Shown piece after piece: positions 56,701 to 64,000 of a stretch of 64,000 nt of DNA. Position numbers and translations under genes: made by a program. Each line of letters begins with the position of its first letter. Positions within the stretch are counted from its first letter, which is position 1. Source of the DNA: Pinus tabuliformis (lineage: Eukaryota; Streptophyta; Pinopsida; Pinales; Pinaceae); the NCBI GenBank assembly GCA_031772625.1, contig CM062815.1, positions 120,102,989 through 120,166,988 of the forward strand, given 5' to 3'. The notes under the pieces were generated by a model. The model made no database searches. It saw only the letters and a program-made list of their open reading frames with translations, and was not told the DNA's origin.

Positions 56701-57130
56701 CAGTTTGAGCTGGATTTCTTGCTTATTGCATGCATGGTTTCATCCATGGTGGGATGTGTGTGGTACTTGGACAGTGGAACTTCATTCCACATGTCAGGTG
56801 ACAAGAATCTTTTCAATACCTTGGAGGAGAAGGATCTCCAGATGCGGATCGAGATGGGCGATGATGGAAAGTACCGTGTTTCAGGTGAAGGTACAATTGT
56901 GTTTTAGAGGGAGCATGGAGCTTCCCTCACCCTGACTAATGTAAAGTATGTACTAGGTCTGAAGAAGAATCTTGTGTCTGTCGCTATGCTAGAAGATAAA
57001 GGCTATGATGTAATTTTTAGTAAAGGAAAGGTATTGCTGAGGCACATCAGTACTGGACAGACAAATCGAATAGGGATTCGAGTTAAGAATCTCTACAAGC
57101 TGGAGGTAGACAACTGTGCTGCATTGAGTT
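56701..57130 (+). pseudogene. Copia D protease
   Basis: VWYLDSGTSFHMSGD has the complete D-S-G active site. TAG at 56905-56907 precedes REHGA, at the same codon as in both array units. Then comes the conserved LTNVKYVLGLKKNLVSVAML, ending VKNLYKLEV. Confidence 0.85.
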
Positions 57131-57843
57131 CCAAAGTTGAGATGGTGTAGAGCCAAGATGTTGGTGAGCTATGGCATAGAAGACTGGGCCACTTGCACCA
57201 TGGAGCCCTGAAGATCATGTGGTAGATTTCTACCGGATTACCCGAGGGAAAACTTGAGCAGACGAGTACATGCAAAGGTTGTACCTTGGGTAAGTATGTG
57301 AAGTATTCCTTTCCGGATCGAGACAGTAGAGCTGTAGCAATCCTGGAGCGAGTTCACTCAGATGTTTGTGGACCTTTCTCTACAACCTCCATCGCTAAAA
57401 AAAGGTACTATGTTATTTGTATTAATGATTTTTCTCATAGATGCTGGATCTACTTTATGCAAAAGAAGGATCAGACCTTCTTGAGGTTTTGTGAGTTTAA
57501 AGCCTTGGCAGAGAAAGACTCTGGAAAGAAAATAAAAGCCTTGCGTAGCAACAATGGTGGAGAGTATGTCTCCCAACAGTTTAAATACTTTTGCTCTGTA
57601 GAAGGAATTAAACGGGAATTGACCACACCCTATAACCCACAGCAGAATGGGGTGGCCAAAAGGAAGAACCGATCGATTATGGGAGTAGCTCGAGTGATGT
57701 TGCATGACCAAAGCCTACCACTGCATTTGTGGGTTGAGGCTTGCAATACAATAGTATACTTACAGAACAGAAACCCACACCATATACTGGGAATGAAGAC
57801 ACCTATGGAGGCCTATTCCGGGAAGCGACCTGATGTAAGTCAC
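57131..57843 (+). pseudogene. Copia D integrase (active site mutated)
   Basis: Zinc-binding start LWHRRLGHLHHG...CKGCTLGK, then the core VHSDVCGPFSTTS (first Asp kept) and CINDFSHRCW. RSNNGGEY has Asn for the second catalytic Asp, and QQNGVAKRKNRS has Lys for the catalytic Glu. Both changes are G-to-A type. The open stretch from 57286 runs through MKTPMEAYSGKRPDVSHY, where the LTR at 57844 enters. Confidence 0.87.
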
Positions 57844-58174
57844 TATTGGCATTATGTTTCTGGTATGGCTATATGTTACAGATGTTGTACTTGATGGCAA
57901 CACCCGTGGCAAGGCTCTCAATATGTTGAAAATTAAGAAGTACGCAGGAGATCAGTTCAGAAGGTGCGTACCCGCAGGTACACCGTGAAGGGACCGCGGC
58001 CAGTCACGCAGGTCAGCTGTTCAGGAGGTGCGTACCCCCAGTGCACTCATTTCAAGGCAGAGAAAAGCACACGTGGGGTTTCTTATGTTTAACCCTTGGT
58101 ATTTAGCTGACAATATTTGTGTTATTATGGTTTTGGCTCGTGGTATTGATCCATGATTTTAGGAGGAGCTTGCC

Positions 58175-58182
58175 TATATAAA
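58175..58182 (+). promoter_or_regulatory. TATA box of the solo LTR
   Basis: tatataaa lies 331 bp into the LTR, in the orientation given by the C-run at its 3' end. Confidence 0.55.
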
Positions 58183-58397
58183 GTAAAGGAGATCACTTGG
58201 CTAAGTATCTTTTGCAATTGAATATCTTAAGATCTGAAATATTGGGTTATGGTCTTAAAAGCTTGATCTATATGTAAGAGAAGTTCATAGTGAATCTGTG
58301 AAGGGCGATCTCTCGAGCGCATGATCAGATCTGAGCAACTGTGCCACTCTGGTGGACTGCCAATTCGGCCCTAATCAGAAGTACGCAGGTGTTTAAC

Positions 58398-58640
58398 AGG
58401 AGAGCTGCGTGGGTACGCAGAGCAAAAACAGTAGATCTGCATGGGTACGCAGAGCAGAAATAGGAGAGCTGTGTGGGTACGCAGAGCCAGAGAAGGAGAA
58501 CTGCGTGGGTACGCAGAGGGACAAAGGTTGAGGTGCGTACGCACAGTAAAAGTACGCGGTGCGATAGTATCTCTGGGTGCGTACCTGCAGTAACAGTACG
58601 CGGCGTGATAGTGTCTCTGGGTGCGTACCTGCAGTAATAG
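58398..58640 (+). repeat. Tandem repeats with ggtacgcag core
   Basis: First block (58398-58525): four units of about 32 bp, each with gctgcgtgggtacgcagag and an A-rich spacer. Second block (58530-58640): units of about 50 bp with gtgcgtacctgcagtaa and agtacgcgg(t/c)g. Related single words, including the self-complementary tgcgtacgca, extend from about 57960 to 58745. CpG is frequent. Confidence 0.85.
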
Positions 58641-59302
58641 TACGCAGTGCGGTTGAAGAAACAGTGCGTGGACATGCAGTGCGGCAGAAGGGTCTCTGCG
58701 GGTATACGCAGGGGAGCAGAAGGTGAAGTGCGTACGCACGCAGACCAGAGAAAGAAAAACTACGTATCTGTCTTAAGACATTTTGTTTGGCTGTATTTTT
58801 CTGTTGATAAGGTGTTCTGGGTTTAATTCTATTATTGTTGATCTGGTTACTACAGTTGACTGGGTGATTTTCTTATACTTGATGATCATTTGATGTTTAT
58901 GGATCCAGTTTGAAAATTTATGAAAAGTGGTCCTTGTAAGAAAAGAAATAGGGGGTTGTAGCTCCCTTCCAGGAGAGACTGGAAAACGAGAGAGAGTTGT
59001 AGCTCTCTGCAGGTTGCAGCCTGCGTACTGGTAAAGGACTGCACCAGTACAAAACCATTGTAAAAGGAGTTTCTAATTTGAAAGAAGATAGAGACATATT
59101 GCAGCAGGTGGTTTTCACCCACATTGGGTTTCCACCTTACATCTTGTGTTCTTTGGTGTGACTATCTATTTTCTTTGTTCATGCTCATTATTTTATGGTA
59201 CTGACATGCAAAAATAATTCAAAGAACAAATAAGGAAGATTTATTAAAAGAATTTGATAATACTGATTCACCCCCCCTCTCAGTATTATTTCCAACAGTC
59301 AC

Positions 59303-59760
59303 TTCTGAATCTTTGGATCATCAGTTTACTGTCAGGTGACCAAAGATGCCAGGAAGAAGCTAGACCCAACAGTTGAGTTGGGAATACTTGTGGGGTACAC
59401 AGATACACCCCAAAACTATCAGGTGTACCTGCCTTCCACTCAGAGGACTGTGGTACATAGGGATCTGAATTTCGAAGAGCAGAAAGCCATGCACTTATCA
59501 CTTGAGAGGGAGCTTGAGTTGCATGCAGATGAGGAACTTTCAGTTCCTAAGGATGAGGAGCCTCAAATTGATGTGGAGCAGCTGCATGGAGAGGATCCGG
59601 GAGTGGAGACATCTACTCATGCTGATACTTCTAGAGATGGGCAGAAATGCTCAAGGGAAGCTGATAAGTTGATGCTATATGTGCTGGAGAATGTGGGACA
59701 ACCATCTTCTTAGTGCAGACAGAGGAGGTCACCCGAGCAGTACAACTGGGTACATGGCCC
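59303..59760 (+). pseudogene. Copia D integrase C-terminus and linker
   Basis: The frame resumes after the solo LTR as VTKDARKKLDPTVELGILVG, then TPQNYQVYLPSTQ. An acidic linker follows whose VETSTHADTSRDGQK stretch matches the remnant kept in the array units. A stop is at 59711-59713. Confidence 0.82.
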
Positions 59761-60430
59761 TGGTTGGGGAGTGTGTAGATACCGAACCTTCTTCATTCGA
59801 GGAGGCACTGCGGCAACCAGTCTGGGTTGATGCAATGGTAGAGGAGTATGACTCTATCATTCAGAACAGTGTGTGGGATGTTGTCCCAAGGCCTCAGGGC
59901 AAGTCAGTGGTGAGTTCCAGATGGCTTTACAAGGTAAAGCAGGCAGTTGATGGTAGTGTTGAGAAACAGAAGGCAAGTTTTATTGCCCAGGGTTTCTCAC
60001 AGGTCGAGAGGATCTATGATGAGACCTTTGCTCCTGTAGTAAGGTACTCATCGATTAGATCGATATTGGCACTATCAGCTCAGATGGGGTGGAAGATCCA
60101 CTAGATGGATGTGAAGACAAAATTCCTCAATGGGAAGATTGAGGAGGAGGTGTACATTGAGCAGCCAGAGGGTTTCAAGACCTTCGATCGTGAGTCGCAG
60201 GTGTGCAGAATCAAGAGGACTTTGTATGGGCTGAAGCAAGCACCCTGTGCTTGGTACACTAGGATCGACAACTATTTCACTGGTTTGGGCTTCACCAAGA
60301 GTGAAGCAGATGTGAATCTTTAGCACATCATGGTAGAAGGTAAACCATTGACCATTGTTCTTTATGTCGATGATCTGATTTCGACAGGTGATGATTAGCT
60401 GATATAGTCTTGCAAGGAGGACCTTGCAAG
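59761..60430 (+). pseudogene. pol: Copia D reverse transcriptase
   Basis: RVT_2 motifs: SSFEEALRQPVWVDAMVEEY, SSRWLYKVKQAVDG, ETFAPVVRYSSIRSILAL, MDVKTKFLNGKIEEEVY, RTLYGLKQAPCAWYTRI and the catalytic LYVDDLISTGDD (YVDD at 60363-60374). Stops are at 60102-60104, 60321-60323 and near 60397. Motifs are otherwise well kept. Confidence 0.88.
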
Positions 60431-61290
60431 AGAGTTCGAGATGAAGGACATGGGCCTTATGCACTACTTTCTAGGCATGGAGCTGTGGCAGAAAGATGGG
60501 GAAGTATTTGTGTCTCAAGGCAACTATGGCAATGAGATACTCAGGCGCTTTCACATGGAGAAGTGCAAGCACATGCAGACTCCTCTAGTTGGGAACTGGA
60601 GGAAGGAGGATGCTACTTCAAGTGAGGTAGTAGCTGCTATTGTTTATCGACAGCCGGTGGGTTCACTTATGTATCTGGTGAACACACGACCCAACTTATG
60701 CTTTGCGGTGAACCAACTGAGTCAAGCTATGGTTCAGCCTCCCAAGCTGTTTTGGAAGGCAACAAAGCATGTTCTGAGATACCTTAGAGGCACATCTCAA
60801 TTCGGATTGTGGTACAGATGGACAGAGGGAGTGAAGTTTCAGGGCTTCACAGATGCGGATTGGGCAAGGAGTCCATCAAACCGGAAGAGCACTTTTGGAG
60901 GAATCTTCAACCTTAGTTCAACTGCAATTTCCTGGTACAACAAGGAAACAGAGATCAATTGCACTTAGCTCAGCAAAGGCTGAATACATGGTTATTAGTC
61001 GGGCTACATGTGAGGCCATTTGGATGCGGAAGATTCTAGTTGGATTGTTTGGTCAAATGATGGAACCTACATTGATCTACTATGATAACCAGCATTGTAT
61101 CAAACTCTCTGAGAATCCAATTTTTCATGACAGGTCCAAGCACATTGATATCCAGTATCACCATCTTCAAGACTGTGTGGTCAAGAGGATCATGTTGTTG
61201 CTGTATGTTTCGACCGAGGAATAAGATGCAGATATTTTGACTAAGGCATTGTCAAAATGCAAGTTCAAGTTCCACAGAGACAGGATTGGG
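60431..61290 (+). pseudogene. pol: Copia D RT end and RNase H
   Basis: KDMGLMHYFLGMEL, VGSLMYLVNTRPNLCFAVNQ, LRYLRGTSQFGLWYRW, then RNase H FTDADWARSPSNRKST, a frameshift near 60950, ALSSAKAEYMVIS, YYDNQHCIKLSENP and HIDIQYHHL. A TAA at 61222-61224 interrupts the last STEE-DADILTKAL motif. Confidence 0.87.
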
Positions 61291-61308
61291 GTTACTGATA
61301 ATCCCTTT

Positions 61309-61323
61309 CTTGTTGAGAGGGAG
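61309..61323 (+). promoter_or_regulatory. Copia D polypurine tract
   Basis: cttgttgagagggag abuts the 3' LTR. It is identical to the tract of Copia A and of the array units. Confidence 0.82.
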
Positions 61324-62381
61324 TGTTGAAAATAGAAACAAGAAATGCTAAAAATAGAATTGCTAAAAATAGCACTGCTATAAATAGCAGTTCAGCCAGT
61401 GTTGATCTTAGCAACAATTGATGAAAAAATGGAAGTGCTAAAAATAACATTCTATAAATAGCATTTTGGATACCTTCCTATTTTAGTTAGTCCCTAAACT
61501 AAAATAGTGAAGTACATTTCGAATTTGATCTTAGTCATTGTTTGTAAAATAATTAATTAATTCATCTTGAGTTAATTAGTTAAGGAAAATCAAACATGAA
61601 GTCTATGTGGGGACATGCAACAGTTTCTCCATTAATTGAGGAATTTATCCATCAGTTAAAGAGATAAGGATGAGTTGTAATTAGTTGGCTCAGTTAACTG
61701 AGTCAAGTCCAGTTAGATTAATTCAAACAGTTTGTTGAATTAATGTAAGTTCAGTTAGTTAATGCTTGCATGCATGTAATTACTGCACTTCAGATAACTG
61801 AGTATTATCTCATAAATAACTCATGCATGTCAGTTCAGATAGAGACCCAGTTGAGATCAGATGGAGGGGCAGCGTACTATCAGTTGCTAGAATATTCCAT
61901 TGTGAATATTTCTTGCATCCAGAAGGAATTCTTTCCTTGAGGTTGCTCAGTTACATCTTTAGGTTTAGTGAGTGTGATGAGGCCAATTCACACATGTGGC
62001 TTCACTGGACCCCATGAAAAGCTGCACAAGGAAATAGGAGGCTTGGAGGGCTTGAGGACGACATATACTATGTCTATTTACTCTGTGAGTTGTATTGTTT
62101 TTTTATTGCAGAGAGAGTAGGATAGCTTGAGAGCTGATTATTTTTGTAACTTGAACAAGATTTCCACTTGTATGATAATACAAAGATTGGGGTTTTAGGC
62201 TGAGGCTTTCCCTAGGTTATTTCTTCTGTGTTATGTGTGATTGATTTCTCATTCTCAGATATATGTGTTCTCTTGATCTTGCTCAATTTGATTAAGCTTC
62301 CGCAAAGTGTTGTAGAACTAGATCTTGTATTGTGTTTTAGTATATTGCATAATTTGTTGATCTATAGTGGGAATTTCTACA
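61324..62381 (+). repeat. 3' LTR of Copia D
   Basis: 1058 bp, colinear with 54713-55778 with scattered substitutions and small indels, so the insertion is much older than the one at 610-8803. Followed by atatg, the right TSD. Confidence 0.93.
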
Positions 62382-62386
62382 ATATG

Positions 62387-63468
62387 CTATTGACACAAAA
62401 AAACCAAAAATAACGTCATGCAAACACTTGTAAAAAAAGGAAGAAAGTACATTATAGATTCAACTTTCCATTGCTCTTAAATAAGAGAACAAGAATACTC
62501 AAACTTTTGGAATATGATAATGATAAAACAAGGTAAAATGAAAAACTAATATTTGAAATAGTAAAAAATTGGAAATATGATGATATATATAAGATAATTA
62601 AGATGTCTAACCATGACTAGTAATGAATATGTAACCAAGAACAAGTTGACCCCGTGGATATAGAAGTTAATGACGGTGTTCCATATAGTCTGGTGGAGAC
62701 AGGGTTATAGATAGTAAAGTGTTGATCAAATGGTTGGTAAAGAAGAACACAACAAATAAGTGTACGTAGTGCACAAGAATTTAGTGTGCATAACATTAAT
62801 TTGAATATGTCGGGACATTGTATTGCTTTGTAGCATTTTGACAATAAATAGCCAAATATTCTAGAGAACCTAGAGGAATGTTGGAACATTTTGTTCAAGA
62901 TGATAATTTAGAGAGGGGGTGAATCAACAAAGTGATGATATTGTACAAGTAAGTGTATCAACATTTAAGATTTTTATAGGTAGAATTGTAAGCAACAACA
63001 ATGTTAAAATATGGGAAAATCTTAAATATATTGATCACAAATAATATATCAAATTTCACAAATAAAAAAAGACTGTCAACCACGATGGAGAAATGATATT
63101 AACAACCAAAACCATAAAAATATTACTTTTTATAACTGTACAATATTATGTTGAGTTTTGGTAACACTTTCAAAAATTCATGTCAATACGATTGCATTAC
63201 AATTTAAGTCATGAATTTAACTATGCCTTCATGCTTGAAAACAAACTTTGGTATCATTTGCAAAGCAAAATTTCAAATGTAGACCGAGCATAAAACACAT
63301 TTTTGAGGAAAATTATAGTAGATCCCCCTATTGGAAATATATCAACTCTTAGTATTCATGGACTGGTATTGAATGATAGAAAATGTGATACTAAAATCTC
63401 ATTACATATACCCTTCTTAATGAATCTATGATAATTTGTTGTGTTTGGTATCCCTACATGAAACTGAG
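62387..63468. other. Unassigned AT-rich DNA
   Basis: No gene or element recognised. 62590-62740 resembles two segments left of Copia D (about 53755-53815 and 54240-54360), so it belongs to a low-copy dispersed or ancient tandem repeat. Confidence 0.45.
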
Positions 63469-64000
63469 TGTTGGAAATAATACTGAGAGGGGGGGTGAAT
63501 CAGTATTATCTGATTAATCAAACTTTTTAAATGCTCAGAAACATATACGCTACTTCAGTTAAGTGAACCAGCGTGTACACGCTACTGTGACGAAGTAAAA
63601 CAGCGTATAGGAAGAAAACTCACAATTTAGTTAGCTTATTCTTCAATTAAGTGCATCAGGACATTATTCATCACATTAACAGTAAACATGTGCAGTAAAA
63701 CAGAACAGATAAAAAGCCACACACATGAACACCAAGATATAAGGTGGAAACCCAATGTGGGTGAAAACCACCTGCTGCAAGTTGTCTCTATCTTTCTTTA
63801 ATATGAAACTTCAGTTTACAATCTTTTGTACTGGTGCAGCCTTATACCAGTACGCAGGCTACAACCTGCAGAAGGCTTCAACCTTCTCTCGTTCTCCAAA
63901 CTTCCTTGGAAGGGAGCTCCAACCCCCTTTGCTCTTGTACTAGCCAAGATACTAGTACGTAGGTGCTGACCTACAATCTTCCTTCTTTCAGATATCACTT
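63469..64000 (-). mobile_element. Partial LTR of the solo-LTR family, running off the window
   Basis: Starts TGTTGGAAATAATACTG with a G-run, the reverse complement of the right end of the solo LTR at 57844-59297. Homology continues through the ggtggaaacccaatgtgggtg block near 63743 and the gtactggtgcagcc block near 63827. The C-run rule puts it on the minus strand, with its LTR 3' end at 63469. Whether it is a solo LTR or the end of a complete element cannot be told here. Confidence 0.78.

Larger units (their letters stand above)
57844..59297 (+). mobile_element. Probable solo LTR with internal tandem repeats
   Basis: 1454 bp lie between two copies of gtcac (57839-57843 and 59298-59302), a perfect 5-bp TSD. 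The ends are TATTGG and CCAACA; the first was probably TGTTGG before a G-to-A change. A TATA box (58175-58182) and a C-run close to the right end (ttcaccccccctctcag) are typical of plus-strand copia LTRs. The right ~540 bp match, in reverse, 63469-64000. No internal region is left, so homologous LTR-LTR recombination is likely. Confidence 0.78.
54713..62381 (+). mobile_element. Copia D: autonomous-type copia element, inactivated, split by an LTR
   Basis: LTRs at 54713-55778 and 61324-62381 flank gag, protease, integrase, RT and RNase H in copia order. The left flank is atata and the right atatg, a 5-bp TSD with one change. Without the insertion at 57844-59297 and its TSD it is about 6.2 kb. 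Its gag is colinear with the Copia A type and its LTR is recognisably related, so it models the autonomous partner. Stops, a frameshift and two integrase active-site changes make it dead. Confidence 0.92.

Noticed and set aside
58398-58640. Regularly spaced repeats resembling a CRISPR array
   Set aside because: Units are degenerate, the spacers are themselves similar, and the setting is a plant LTR. There are no cas genes.
58325-58739. Minus-strand open frames of about 120 codons
   Set aside because: They arise from the ggtacgcag tandem repeats; the translation is low-complexity Thr/Ala/Tyr repeats.
57844-59297. Minus-strand orientation for the solo LTR
   Set aside because: First considered because its right end matches a TGTTGG start at 63469 in reverse. 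The TATA box and the C-run near the right end fit the plus orientation better.

Overview
This is a stretch of plant nuclear DNA made almost entirely of nested, mostly dead retrotransposons. No host protein gene, rRNA, tRNA or CRISPR array could be supported. The evidence for a plant is Ty1/copia elements with TGG-TATC primer sites, an L1-type plant LINE with a DUF4283-like ORF1 and a C-terminal RNase H, and a Tat/Ogre-type primer site matching plant tRNA-Arg. The density of old, stop-riddled insertions suggests a large-genome vascular plant, possibly a gymnosperm. That last step is inference; the species cannot be read from the sequence.

Layout. (1) 610-8803: a young non-autonomous LTR element (1044-bp LTRs differing at 3 positions, TSD tcatt) carrying only a gag-protease ORF. 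(2) 9595-25370: a minus-strand, non-autonomous copia element (Copia A). Its 5' LTR is split by a full-length plus-strand LINE (13796-25257, 14-bp TSD). The LINE's reverse transcriptase is in turn split at 17323-21083 by a 3.76-kb element of unclear class (ends TGTTATC...GATAACA, TSD gcagg). That element carries an intact 529-codon ORF. (3) 25368-26174: a 407-bp tandem duplication. (4) 27015-39721: a 5'-truncated autonomous-type copia relic (Copia B) whose integrase gene is split at 28385-36481 by an LTR-internal-LTR-internal-LTR array of the Copia A type, flanked by one gagtt TSD. (5) 39722-42540: AT-rich, loosely repetitive DNA. (6) 42734 to about 51047: a very decayed copia (Copia C) split by a 5'-truncated LINE (47564-50143, 16-bp TSD). 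(7) 51048-54712: non-coding DNA with a 722-bp diverged tandem duplication. (8) 54713-62381: an autonomous-type copia (Copia D) with gag, protease, integrase, RT and RNase H, split by a probable solo LTR (57844-59297, TSD gtcac). (9) 62382-63468: unassigned DNA. (10) 63469-64000: the end of another LTR of the solo-LTR family, running off the window.

How the parts relate. Copia D is built like the likely autonomous partner of the Copia A type. The Copia A copies keep gag and protease, lack integrase, RT and RNase H, and share about 500-600 bp of sequence not recognisable as retroviral. The only long ORFs without internal breaks are the gag-protease ORF of the young element (3365-4960) and the ORF inside 17323-21083. 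The latter element is the best candidate for something undescribed.
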